From assembly GCF_030272615.1 (NCBI RefSeq), contig NC_081414.1, forward strand, positions 334,351,427 to 334,415,426: a stretch of DNA of 64,000 bases, in the 5' to 3' direction. The notes under the pieces were generated by a model. That model made no database searches, was not told the origin of the DNA, and was given only the letters and a program-made list of their open reading frames with translations. Shown here in pieces: positions 35,090-46,487 of the stretch (position 1 is the stretch's first letter; each line of letters opens with the position of its first letter). The translations under genes were made by a program, and so were the position numbers. This stretch comes from Cryptomeria japonica (Eukaryota > Streptophyta > Pinopsida > Cupressales > Cupressaceae).

Positions 35090-36060
35090 GAAATATAATG
35101 TTATGGTTGCATTTCAAATTTTGAGTCAATATTGTAATGGTTTTTTATGTCTAGCTAACCATTTCTAAGGTCGTTTATGTTTTTGAAAAAAAATAATAAT
35201 AAGTAAATAAATAACTTTTGAATAAAAATAATAAATGAAGAGATAATATTAATTCACAAAAATGGCTAAGCTAGTAGAAATTTTCTAAATATAATAAACA
35301 CATTTTTTTTGTTAAACCAAATATCATAGCATTTGGAGCACAAGTCCTTTGTTCAATTTTTCAATATTGAATAGACTACCAAAAGAAAAGAAAACAAATG
35401 ACTCATTGCTCATTTCTCATGATGCATTATTTGTTAAATAATGTTGGGTTGTATTTAAATAGGAATCCAAGAAATTGAAAGCCTAGAAATACATAAATTT
35501 TGTTTTACCATTAATAATCAACAATCTATCTCATCAAATAGTCAAATGGGTACTTTAGGATCTAATTATCTAATTATGCACCCTACTATAAAAATAGTAA
35601 TTTGTATACATGAAGGCATTATGATCATGCAAGTGACTATAATAGTTTATCATATATATGTAAATGAAAGCATAACTACAATAGTTTATCATATATGTAA
35701 ATGAAAGCATACTTAGTGGATCATTATAGTAATGTCAAAAGCCTATCAATGTTGTAATAGTCACATTATTCTTATTGAAATCATTTTCTTCAAAATATAA
35801 ATTAGATGAAACAAAAAAAAATATATTCCTTTAGATGTTGCAAATTAGCTAGGAAGATTCTTTCCATTTAGCTATTGCAAATAAGATAGAAGCATGCACA
35901 AATATTTAAATATATTATTATTAAGGTTAATAATATAACTTAAAAAAATGCAAACATTAAAATATACATTAATTTTAACTAAATCCACTAAATCCAACCA
36001 AGGAATAAAACATTATTTATAATATTATAAACATCAAAATCGTAGTTTTTTTATTTGTGA
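35090..36060. other. Very AT-rich DNA, nothing recognised
   Basis: Contains a short duplication (AATAGTTTATCATATAT with ATGTAAATGAAAGCATA, near 35640 and 35680) but no gene. Confidence 0.5.
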
Positions 36061-36073
36061 AGTGCTACGATTT

Positions 36074-36319
36074 TTAGCCTAGCCCTAGCTCTAGGTGAGA
36101 CCACAATCGAGGGGCCTCATCCCTGTCAATATCCTCCTCCTCTTCTACCTCCTTCACATCCTTCTTCTCCTCTATCACATCCTTCTTCTCCTCTATCACA
36201 TCCTTCTTCTCCTCTATCACATCCTTCTTCTCTTCAAACGTCTCCTTGTCATCCGTCCTCTTTCCACCTTCTTTCTCACCCACTACACCATCCCTAATCA
36301 TTGTGAAATCTACCTCCAA
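36074..36319 (-). other. Open frame with 21-bp coding minisatellite (EEKKDVI)
   Basis: An 81-codon minus-strand frame containing four successive EEKKDVI/EEKKDVK units (21-bp repeat, about 36150-36235), preceded by a charged GEKEGGKRTDDKETF stretch and followed by an acidic EVEEEEDIDRDEAP. The repeat is nearly perfect at DNA level. It could be a piece of a charged, disordered protein or a simple minisatellite that happens to be open. No known family. Confidence 0.3.
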
Positions 36320-36478
36320 GCCCCAACACTGAGATTATTTCCTTTGTCTTTGCTCCACCACCATGGCAGTCTACATTGTCCTTGTCTCCATTATTTCCTT
36401 CTTTATTAACCATTTCACCTATTCACCCTATTGTGTGCATCTGTCACCCAAGCTCTCACTACTAGGTAGTCAAGCGCC

Positions 36479-37202
36479 TTCATTTTTGTCTTTGTTGACC
36501 GCCGACATCAAACTTTATCAACCATGTCTTCACTTCCACCAGCAAGCATGTAGCCATCATCTCTACTACCTTTCTCAAGAAATCACCAACCATTGTCAAC
36601 TGTCAATTTTACATTCTTCTCTCCTTACCATCCTTCTCTGTTCCTCTAGGGGTTTTACCCGTCATGGGAGTATTAACACTACCACACCTTTGCCAATGCA
36701 TCATGGGGTCATCCTAATATCAAAATCATATTTACTATGATAGATAGATGTTTTTTTATGTCTTTGTATTTGGGTTTGTTGACAACAATGCAAAAAACTG
36801 AGAGGGGGTGAATCAGTTTGCACCAAAAAACTATTGTAACTTCATTTTTGTCTTTGTTGACCGCCGACATCAAACTTTATCAACCATGTCTTCACTTCCA
36901 CCAGCAAGCATGTAGCCATCATCTCTACTACCTTTCTCAAGAAATCACCAACCATTGTCAACTGTCAATTTTACATTCTTCTCTCCTTACCATCCTTCTC
37001 TGTTCCTCTAGGGGTTTTACCCGTCATGGGAGTATTAACACTACCACACCTTTGCCAATGCATCATGGGGTCATCCTAATATCAAAATCATATTTACTAT
37101 GATAGATAGATGTTTTTTTATGTCTTTGTATTTGGGTTTGTTGACAACAATGCAAAAAACTGAGAGGGGGTGAATCAGTTTGCACCAAAAAACTATTGCA
37201 AC
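36479..37202 (+). repeat. 362-bp near-perfect tandem duplication
   Basis: Copy 1 is 36479-36840, copy 2 is 36841-37202. Reading both through, the only difference I see is T/C near the end (GTAAC versus GCAAC). Each copy ends with the first ~64 bases of an LTR (TGTTGACAACAATGC...), so the duplication straddles the LTR edge. Confidence 0.95.
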
Positions 37203-38472
37203 TTAAACCACAAATCAGATCTGATAGTTAACAATTAAAGCATGAAACAACACCACATCAATAACACACATGACACCAATATTTTTGATGTGGAAAACCC
37301 GGTTAAGGGAAAAACCACTATGGGAACCTATCCACAATGAAATAATACCCTATTAGAAGTAAGTGACATATTACAATGGGGAATGCACATGCATTCAAGC
37401 ACACTGCCTAGAGCTCACTACTCAAATTACAAAAACAAGAAGGGCTACAACCCAAAGGAAGACTTGTTGTCTTATAGAGATATTCAGATTACATCCAGAG
37501 AATCATGAACTAATAAAATAGCATCTCCACATGCCTGAGTATGGTTTCGGTTAAGCTCACTAACCGATATGCTCTGCAAGACACTTTTTCACAAGATCAA
37601 GCCACCCGTTTGCACATTTAATCAATCACACATATTTAAATTCACTCACAGATACAATGCAGATACCTCTCACAATGATTACAAGACATATTTATACAAG
37701 TCATCAACCTGTATTGCAAGGTCGGCTCACCACACGCTACATAATTCAAAAATATAATCACACACACTATAATAATGCATGTGGAACAAAACAATGTTGG
37801 CTAAGATATAGTTTGACCCTAAAAAACCACTGCAAATATGAAACACCTCCAAGAATTATGCCTCGATTATTCACAACATGCTACATCACCATGAATGTCA
37901 CATAACACGAAGAACATCACCGGATCAGGAAAATCTTCAATAACACACACAATAATCAATGCGGACCACCAATATGCATAGTAAACAATATAGAAACATC
38001 CATACACCATTTAAATCACAACCGCAACAACTGCAATAACTCGCATTACTAGAATCATCATCATCATCATCATTATACTGAAGCACAAGAACATCAACAT
38101 GATAGACTATCAAACTGAAAGATTGGCTTATTGATCTCCAAATCGTGAACCACTCAAACTTAGGACACACATCAACATCCAAAACACATTCCACACATCC
38201 ACAACCAAAGATATTATGATTCTAGAGCACAACATACGGATTCACCAAAACTGCCAATACTAAACAACTGAATTACTAGTCACAATACCCGATCTCCTAA
38301 CTCGATCAAATCATCATGTGAATATCTGAAACTTTAACTGAATCAACTAAAGATAAGTATCTTGAAACCCATTAAACCGCTTCATCTCATCTGCAACATA
38401 CTGCAATATAGAAACACATACTGACTTCACATATGTTGACATCAATGACAACATATCAACCAATATCCAACA
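37139..38472 (-). mobile_element. LTR37: solo or truncated LTR
   Basis: Begins TGTTGACAACAATGC, with GAGAGGGGGTGAATCAG about 24 bases in and GATGTGGAAAACCCGG near 37289. It ends TATCCAACA at 38472, followed by ATCTCCCAATAGGG (decayed polypurine-tract complement). No coding interior follows; unique DNA resumes. So it is the 3' LTR of a minus-strand element whose interior is gone. Length about 1.33 kb. Confidence 0.65.
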
Positions 38473-38689
38473 ATCTCCCAATAGGGTTTATATTTGAAAC
38501 ATGTAACCTATTTAATGGATTCAAGAACCATTAAAAAGAGAATTGATAAGTTAATTCAAAGGAATGCAAAGTAATTTGTTAAGGAATGGGGTCACACTTT
38601 CCCCACCTATAGCTATAAATTAAGAATATATTAATATTTTAATAACATCTAAAATATGTAAATTCATTTTAATTTTCTATGACCATATA

Positions 38690-39979
38690 AATTTCATGTC
38701 TGCTTATTAATAAAATAATTAAAGGTTAGGGTTAGGGTTCTATGATAAGCTTGAGTTTAGGGTTAGGATTTAATTCAATTTAGGGATAAAGTTAGGGTTA
38801 ATTTAGGCTTAAGGTTTATTTAGTTAAATTATAGTTTGATTGGGGTTCTATCTCTAGCATTAACCTTAACCTTACTCAATCCTAACTCTCATTCTAAACT
38901 TGACCAAACCCTAACCCTAATTCATACCCTAACCTTATTCTTAGCCCTAACCCTAACTCTAATTCTAATAACCCTAACCTTATTCTTAACCCTAACCCTA
39001 AGCCTAACCCTAATCTATCCCTAATACTAATTATAATCCTAACCCTAACCTTAACCCTAACTTTATTTCTAACCTTGAAACTATTATTCTAACCCAAATT
39101 CTATCTCTAACTATAATATGAACCCTAAATCTATTATCAACCCAAGTACCCTAACCCTGACATTCATTCTATCTCTAATTATTAGCCTAATCCTAATTCT
39201 ATTTCTAACCATAGCCTTAATTCTCTTTCCAACCATAATACTAACTTTAGTTCCCTAAATTTAATTCTATTTATAACCTTAAAAATAACCCTAACCCTAA
39301 TTTTGTCTCTGACCTTTTCCCTAATCCTAACCCTTACACTAACTTTAACTCTAACCCTAACTTTAATTGTAATTCTTACTATTATTCTAACCCTAATTTT
39401 ATCTCTAAAATTATAACATGAGCCTGTATCTAATATCAACCCTTAGAATGATAACCCTAACCCTAATTTGAATTATATCTCTAACCATATGCCTAAGCCT
39501 AATCATAATTGTATCTTTAACCCTAACACTAACCACAAATCCATTACTTACCTTAGTTCTATCTCTAAACCTAACCCATCCATAATCTTAACCCTAACCC
39601 TAGTCCCTAACTATAATATATACCCTTACCTTAATCTTAACCCTAACTATAACCCTAATTCACTTTAACCGTAAGCCTATATCTTTCTAATCCTAACCCT
39701 TACTTTAACTCTAACCTTAAGTCTATTTCTAATCATAACACTAACCCTAACTCTAATTTTATCTCTAACCCTTACCATAATCATAACCCTTACCCTAACT
39801 GTATCCTGAACCCAAACCCTAATCCCATACCTAACACTAATCATAACCCTAATTCTATCTCTAACCTCAACCCTAATGATAACCCTATTTCTATCTCTAA
39901 TTATAACCTAGATCCTAAGACTAGCCATAACCCTACTGCTAATCTTAATTATATCTCTAATCCTAACCTTGATGAATAA
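38690..39979. repeat. Degenerate telomere-like array, segment 1
   Basis: About 38725-38835 reads G-rich (GGTTAGGGTTAGGGTTC). From about 38855 on it reads C-rich (CCCTAACCCTAA with CTAATTCTATCTCTAACC variants). The commonest exact unit is the hexamer CCCTAA, not the usual plant heptamer CCCTAAA. Interrupted at 39980 by the C1 LTR. Confidence 0.9.
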
Positions 39980-41401
39980 TGATGAGCAACAAATACCCTA
40001 ATCAGTACTGAGAGGGGTGGGGTGAATCAGTACATACAAAAACTTCTCAACAACTTATCAAGTTAAAACAATGCTAACCAGTTGTCATCATCACTGAAAT
40101 TAACCATGGCAATACCGGTTAAACACAGTAAGACTTCAGACAGCTAAACCAGTAAAACTGAATACTTTGAATAACATTCAACACTTGATAACTACTTCGC
40201 CAATATACTCATGCAAGTGTTGTATCAGTAATACCATAATCATTAGCTTTGCATGCATATTCACCTAAACAAAGACTACTCAATCATCACATGAAAAATG
40301 CACAACTCATGACACACGGATTTTTCACGTGGAAACCCAAATGGGAAAAACCACAGTGGGGATGAATACCCACAAGCTTGTTTTTGAACTCTTTTGAAGC
40401 TCACTTTGTTAGGAGCCTAGTCCTGTTAAATACTTTACAATAAGGTTTTGTTAGGAACTAATCCTCTTAAAGATCACTCGGTTAAGGGATGGCTATATAC
40501 CCTATTAAAGGTTGAAACCCTGTTAAAGGTTACCTTGCTAGAATATTTGAAGAACTCAATGATCTTGAGTCACCTGGTTGGAGGATTTACAATGTCTGTT
40601 AAAGCTACCCGGTAAAGGGATTTTCCTACTGTTCAAATGGTTAGAAGACAATAGGTAAAGCTCTGATCTAATAATAGCACTACATGCTAAGGCAGATCCT
40701 TTTCAACTCCTCTACTCTGCAATCACACTCTACAATTTTCCACTCACTGGTCTAGCAAGTATCTCATCACTCGGATACAAACACAACATTTTCCAACACA
40801 AACAATAACGAACATCATCGACCTTATAGACAACAATTAGGTCAGTAGCATAAACCCTAAACCCTAAATATTTTAGGTTTACAATTACAGCGGTTCAATC
40901 CTAACCATTCAAACACTTTGCATAGAATAAAACAATCTCAAACAGATCACAAGTCATTCTGCATCATCCATTATTCACAACATATGGAAATCAGTAACCC
41001 ATCACGCTCTCTTCGCATACCGCTAGGAAGAATGTTCATTCCTGAGGTAGACATTTAATGCAATCAATCTTCACATGCATGATCCTCAAGGAAATCCTTC
41101 ATGTGCACAAAACTGACGTGGCATCTCGATCTCATCCTTATCTTTTAGTTAACTCGTCACAGAATGTCACCGGTTGCATCACACAAGCTAGATTGCCAAA
41201 CCAAAAACCCTAGAGTTGAGACTACCAATCGGTAGTCACACTCAGTGAAACGCTGACACCGGTTCACTTCATCCCTTCATACCAGTTCTCCTACTTGAAC
41301 ATTAATAACAACTTCTTTCAATCTTCATACCAATTCACTTGCACTTATTGACATCAATGACAACATACATTATCATCATATCAGTTCATCATATTCCAAC
41401 A
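39980..41401 (-). repeat. C1 3' LTR
   Basis: Starts TGATGAGCAACAAATACC, with GAGAGGGGTGGGGTGAATC about 31 bases in and TTTTTCACGTGGAAACCC near 40320. It ends CATATTCCAACA, followed by ATCTCCCCCTTTGGC, a canonical polypurine-tract complement. TTGACATCAATGACAACAT lies near 41350. Confidence 0.75.
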
Positions 41402-41667
41402 ATCTCCCCCTTTGGCATTGATGGAAATACTTAGTGTAGCATTACAACTATAAACAACATAGACCAATGCAACTATAACATATATCATCTCCCATATCAT
41501 ATATCTTTAGCATTAGATATCTTCTTCCCCTTTGACAACAATGCCAAAGTGGAGGCACAAGCTCCCATTCTCCACTATGTTACTCCCCCTATGGAGTAGC
41601 ATCCTTCAACACATCAATCCTAAAAGATTTGACAATGTAGTACCTGACTGATATGGAGCATAAAACT

Positions 41668-43160
41668 TTAGTTTACTTCATGAAGGGGCAGAACCCCTAA
41701 TTCACCTCTCAAATAGGTAAATATAATTTTTGGTAAGGGTTTAGTGAATATGTCTGCTAGTTGCTCCTTACTGGAAACATGTTCTAACACAACCTCTTTG
41801 TTTTGAACCTTCTCTCTCAAGAAATGATACTTAGAGTTCAATGTGCTTGGTTCTAGCATGCAATACCAGATTCTTGGAAATATTTATTGCACTTGTGTTG
41901 TCACAAAATATACTCACTGGTTCAGATATAGGTACTTTGAAACCATCCAATACATGTTGCATTCAGATTGCTTGAGTGCAATTCATAAATGCTGCCACAT
42001 ACTCTGCTTCAGCTGTAGACTGGGAAATATAGCTATGCTTCTTACTTGTCCATCAGACTAGTTTTCCACCAAGAAAGAACGCTCCACCGGTTGTGCTCTT
42101 CCGGTCGTCCACATTACTTGTCCAATCTACATTAGTATATGCTTTGAGAATAAAATCACCATTGTATGGATACCACAATCCATAATCAACTATACTTTTT
42201 AGGTATCTAAGAATCCTCTTGACTGCTACCAAGTGGGATTCTCTTGGACTTTTCTGAAAATGGGCCACAATGCCCACCGCATGAGCAATATCTGGTATGT
42301 TGTGTACCATATAGTGTAGCTTACCAATCATTGACTGATACTCCTTCTCATTCACCAACGCTGAATCATCTTCCTTAGATAGTTTGTAGCCAATCACCAT
42401 CGATGTACCAACCAGTTTTCTCTCCTCCATGCCAAAGGTCTTTAATAACTCTTTGACATACTTGGGCTGGGTAATAAAGATACCCTCTTTCATCTGCTGA
42501 ATCTGTAGATCAATGAAGAATTTTATCTCTCTAATCAGAGACATCTCAAACTCTTTCTTCATTTCATCTGCAAATGCATGGCTCATTTCATCATCTCCTC
42601 CAAAGATTATGTCATCTACAAACACTTCATAGATCAGAATCTGATCACCTTCAAATTTCAGGTAGATGTTGTTGTTCTCACTTGTTCTCTAAAATCCTAT
42701 CTTCACAAGATGAGAGTGTAACTGTTCATACCATGCCCTTGGTACTTGTTTTAATCCATACAGGGCCTTGTGTAATTTGTAATCTACACACCATGTTACT
42801 ATCTTCTGATAAGGCAAACCCATCTGGTTGCTCAATATACACTTCCTCTTCTAGGATTCCATTCAGGAATGCAAACTTCACATCTATTTGGTATACCTTA
42901 AATTCCTTAAATGTTGCAAATGCAAGTAGCATTCTAACACCTTCCAGTCTAGCCACTGGGGCAAAGGTTTCTCCTTAGTCTTCTCCCTCTTCCTAAGCAT
43001 ATCCCTTGCATACAATTCTTGCCTTGTTCCTTACAACTATGCCTTCTTCATTCAGCTTATTCCTAAAAACCCATTTGGTACCTATTACATTCTTGTGTTC
43101 CGATATGGGTACCAACGACCATGTTGCATTCTTTCCTATCTGGTCCAGATCCTCTTCCAT
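41668..43160 (-). pseudogene. C1 reverse transcriptase and RNase H relic
   Basis: Reading 5' to 3' on the minus strand: TWSLVPISEHKNVIGTKWVF, then ARLEGVRMLLAFATFKEFKV, QIDVKFAFLNGILEEEVYIE (catalytic Asp in IDVKFAFL) and FVDDIIFGGDDEM (near 42620; FVDD where most Copia elements have YVDD). Then EFEMSLIREIKFFIDLQIQQ, YTNVDWTSNVDDRKSTTGG (RNase H region; the usual second Asp of TDADWAG is changed) and finally SSKEQLADIFTKPLP and LRGELGVL at the C-end. These would copy the element's RNA into DNA and remove the RNA strand. Multiple stops and frameshifts show it is dead. Confidence 0.85.
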
Positions 43161-43169
43161 TGCCTTAAT

Positions 43170-44235
43170 CTAGTCTTCATCTGTAAGTGCCTCTCTAGTG
43201 GTCTTAGGCTCAAATTCAGAAATCATGCAAGAGTTTCCTTTCACCTTTCTTCTTGTGAGTATCCCTGCATCTTTATCTCCTATGATCTGCTTCGGATCAT
43301 GATGTAGTTTCACATATCTAGGAATGACTCTAGTTGGTTCTGCTTGCTTTTCCTCTTCTTCTTCTTCACCTACTGCAACTTCTACCGGTACAAGAACACT
43401 GAGGTCTATGCTTGTTTCTTTCTTAACCGGTTCCCAAAAGTTTACACCCGGTTCATCTTCCACTTGCTTGTTGCAAGTTTCCTCAGGTTTCTCGGGGGAT
43501 TCATCAACCCTGACATTGATACTCTCAACAATTTTTTGAGTCCTATTGTTGTAGCACTTCAGAGATTTTATTTTGGTGGAATATCCTAGAAATATTCCTT
43601 CATCACATTTAGCATCAAGCTTGCTCATATGCTCACCTCTCTTGATATAAAACTTACTGCCAAATACTTTAAAATAACTCATAGTGGGAGTCTTCCCGAT
43701 CTAGTACTCATAAGGGGTTTTAACTTTACCTTTCTTGATGAGTACTCGGTTCATAGTATAGACTGCAGTGCTCATCGCTTCTCTCCAAAAAGTGTGAGCA
43801 ACCTTTCCTTGGATCAACATTGTTCTGGCTGCTTCACTTACAGTCCTATTATTCCTTTCTACTATGCCATTTTTTTATGGTGCCCTTGGGGCAGACAACT
43901 ACCTCTTGATGTCATTCTCTTCACAGTACTTATTGAATTCATCAGAAGTGAACTCACCTCCTTGATCAGTTCTTAGGAATTTTATCCTTTGACCACTTTC
44001 CTTCTCTACCAATGCTCTAAAGGCTTTGAACTTCCCAAATGCCTCAGACTTGTCTTTCAAGAATGTGACCCACATCATTCTTTAGTAGTTATCAGTAAGA
44101 ATCATGTAATACCTCTCCCTGAATACTTCTAGTTTTCATTGGACTACACAAATCGGTGTGCACAAGATCAAGTAAGTTCTCTGCTGAAAAAGACTTACAT
44201 TTGAAATTTGAGGAAGACAACTTCCCAAGTTGTCA
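43170..44235 (-). pseudogene. C1 integrase relic
   Basis: Begins after the telomere-like repeat with a piece of the pre-integrase region (LGKLSSSNFKCKSFSAENLL), then LVHTDLC (first catalytic Asp kept), RTDQGGEFTSDEF (second Asp) and KNGIVERNNRTV (Glu). These are followed by SYFKVFGSKFYIKRGEH and the GxFLGYS segment, then an acidic linker (EEEEEEKQAEP). A frameshift occurs just after RSIQGE. Integrase would join element DNA to the host chromosome. All three acidic catalytic residues are readable, but stops within the core rule out function. Confidence 0.8.
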
Positions 44236-44900
44236 TTCTCTAACTCTAACTCTATCTCTAAGTCTAACTCTAACTCTAACTCTATCTCTAACCCTAACTC
44301 TAACTCTAACTCTAACTCTAACTCTATCTCTAACCCTAACTCTATCTCTAACTCTAACTCTAACTCTAACTCTAACTCTAAATCTATCTCTAACCATACC
44401 TCTAACTCTAACTCTATCTCTAACCCTAACCCTAACCCTAACCCAACCCTAACCCTAAATATAACACAAACCCTAACCCTATTCTTAACCTATCAATAAC
44501 CCTTAACATTAGGGTTAGGATTACAATTCAATTAGGCTTGGGGTTAGTATTAGAGTTACAGTTAATGTTTGTATTATGTTAGGGTTGGGGAATAATTAGG
44601 GCTAGGGTTATATTTTTATTAGATTTTAATCAAGGTTCAATTAGGGTTAGGGTTAGGGTTAGTAGTAGGGTTAGGGATAGGGTTAGTTTTAGTGCTAGTG
44701 TAAAATTATGGTTAGGATACAATTATAGTTATAGCACAATTAGAAATGGGATTAGATTTTTTATTGGAGCGTAATTAGGGTTGAATTATGGTTCAACTAG
44801 AATTGGTCAATATCAAGGTAAGGTTAGAGTTTATTTAGGGTTAGTATTTAAATAGTATTAGTGTTAGGGTTCAAGTGAGGTTGGTGTTAGTATTAGGGTA
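44236..44900. repeat. Degenerate telomere-like array, segment 2
   Basis: 44236-44490 is C-rich and dominated by the variant CTAACT (TCTAACTCTAACTCTATC) before turning to CCCTAA. From about 44505 the sense flips to G-rich (TTAGGG, GGTTAGGGTTAGGGTTAG near 44646). It ends ATTAGGGTA at the Gypsy LTR. Confidence 0.9.
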
Positions 44901-45790
44901 TGTAGCATCTTAAAATTGCACCCCTTTGCAATTTTGGCCATATTTGGGGCCCTCACCTTAGTGCTCACATCCCTATGCCCAATTAAGATAGGTGGTCTAA
45001 TTATGCCTTCACCATACAAATATAACTTCATTTTCATCTCATACATTGCATGGCCCCTTTGTCTGACCCCAAAATAGGGTAGGACCAGATTGTGGTGCTC
45101 TGGTTCTCATTGAGACTAGGGCACCACGTCTTGGTCCTCCTTAATTGGGCCCTATTTTGGTCCCCTCTTGCACCTTCAAAAATGAGCGGGAAATCTCTCC
45201 CCATGTCAGCCTATGTCAGAAAATTAATGCATTTTTCGATGGGAAAGTATATAAGGAGATTTTCCCCTCTCATTTGCATAAAAACACATCATAATCTAGA
45301 AGGGTGAAACTATCATCAAGCATTCATCAAACATCTTTAGAGGTCTTCAAGGATGCATTTCTTCATTCATCAATTGTGGAGCAACATTACATCATTCATT
45401 AGCAAGCATGTGTGTTTGATTAGGGTTTTGTCATGTTCATGTCATTTCATACAATATATGTGATTACATTTAATAAGAAAAGCATCATTATCATTCATTA
45501 CAGATCTGAGGTATACATTTTCACCATTTTATTTTAGTATTTGCAATATTTCATTCGAGGTTGATTCCAAACTAGGGTTTGACTTAAGAAAGCCCCTATT
45601 CCCAAACTATTTCCCTTCCTTTATGTGTGCAAGAAACAGGTATGAAGTTGTACTCTTTAGAATAGGCATTATTTGCAGAGATGAATCAACCCTCTTTGGC
45701 ATGTGAAAAAAGTAGGAGGACGAGGGTGACGAGCACACTGGTCCTGATATTTTTGGAGTTTTTTCAGGGATTGGATTTGAATCTGCACAT
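44901..45790 (+). mobile_element. Gypsy-type LTR, left part
   Basis: Starts TGTAGCATCTTAAAATTGC at 44901. A TATA box (TATATAAGG, 45248-45256) is followed by CATTTGCATAAAAACAC, placing the transcription start near 45280 in + orientation. Interrupted at 45791 by Copia C2. The left flanking 5-mer is GGGTA. Confidence 0.7.
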
Positions 45791-46394
45791 TGTAAGGAAG
45801 TTAAGTAGCAGAACGAATTCCTACACTAACCTTGAGAGGAGGATAATGCAAAAAAAATTGCAGATCATTACAGTAGTTATATAAACTTAACAAAAATAGA
45901 CACAACAACATGCATACCATAACACAGTGATTTACGTGGGGAAAACCCTTTTGGGAGAAAAACCCCACACTCCAAAAGAAGCTCAATATATTATTCAACA
46001 ATCAATAATAGATTACAATATACTTGTAGATCAATCTCTTCACAGGAGTACCACTAAACCACCCAATAAAGTAGAGCCGACCTTATCTCCCTTCTAGATT
46101 CCCTATGGCATGTTAAAACACACATCAACACATGTCCATCCCTTCTTATGCCCACTTTTCAAGGCATTTTGGGGCCTCTAAAGTCCTCAAAAATAAATTT
46201 AAACCTTTCATTACACCCCTCCAAAACGAAAAATTTAGAAATCTTCAAAACTAGTTGTGATCTTGCAACGTAATTTTACTGGATTTCTTATCTAGCCAAC
46301 CAAAAGCTTCAGGGAGAATTTTTCACCATTTCGGGCTCAAATGAAAACTTTAACCTCATGTGAATGCAAGGTTGAGGCACCATTTTTCCCAATA
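45791..46394 (-). repeat. C2 3' LTR
   Basis: Starts TGTAAGGAAGTTAAGTAGC. The right end is at CCCAATA (the right LTR has CCAACA), followed by TTCTCTCACTT, whose complement AAGTGAGAGAA is a fair polypurine tract. Confidence 0.75.
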
Positions 46395-46487
46395 TTCTCT
46401 CACTTGTCAAACACCTTGCAAGAGCAATGGGAGTATCAACACAATAAATTAATTTCTAGGGGCCACGAGGCCCATAGACTCCTAACA

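Larger units (their letters stand above)
39980..44235 (-). mobile_element. C1: Copia retrotransposon, 5' half missing
   Basis: 3' LTR about 39980-41401, then RNase H, reverse transcriptase and integrase core in minus-strand order. It is cut at about 44235, upstream of the integrase core, where telomere-like repeats resume. Gag, protease and the 5' LTR are absent. Telomere-like repeat of the same (C-rich) sense flanks it on both sides, so it inserted into that array and later lost one end. Confidence 0.8.

Noticed and set aside
36363-37102. Two almost identical + strand open frames with a hydrophobic start
   Set aside because: They are the two copies of the 362-bp duplication. No domain, odd composition, and the reverse strand is just as open.
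33411-38700. A complete R2R3-MYB gene
   Set aside because: I searched by eye for the first exon (GPWTPEED-type) and the third (GRTDNEIKN-type) up- and downstream and found neither.
41843-43976. Several + strand open frames across Copia C1
   Set aside because: Antisense shadows of the minus-strand pol gene, with no domain of their own. The same holds for + strand frames at 55378-55644, 56559-56858 and 5319-5522.
44156-44499. Two long frames of repeating Leu/Thr and Ser/Asn
   Set aside because: Translations of the telomere-like repeat. Same for 38836-39024, 39182-39439, 58690-58875 and 59443-59894.
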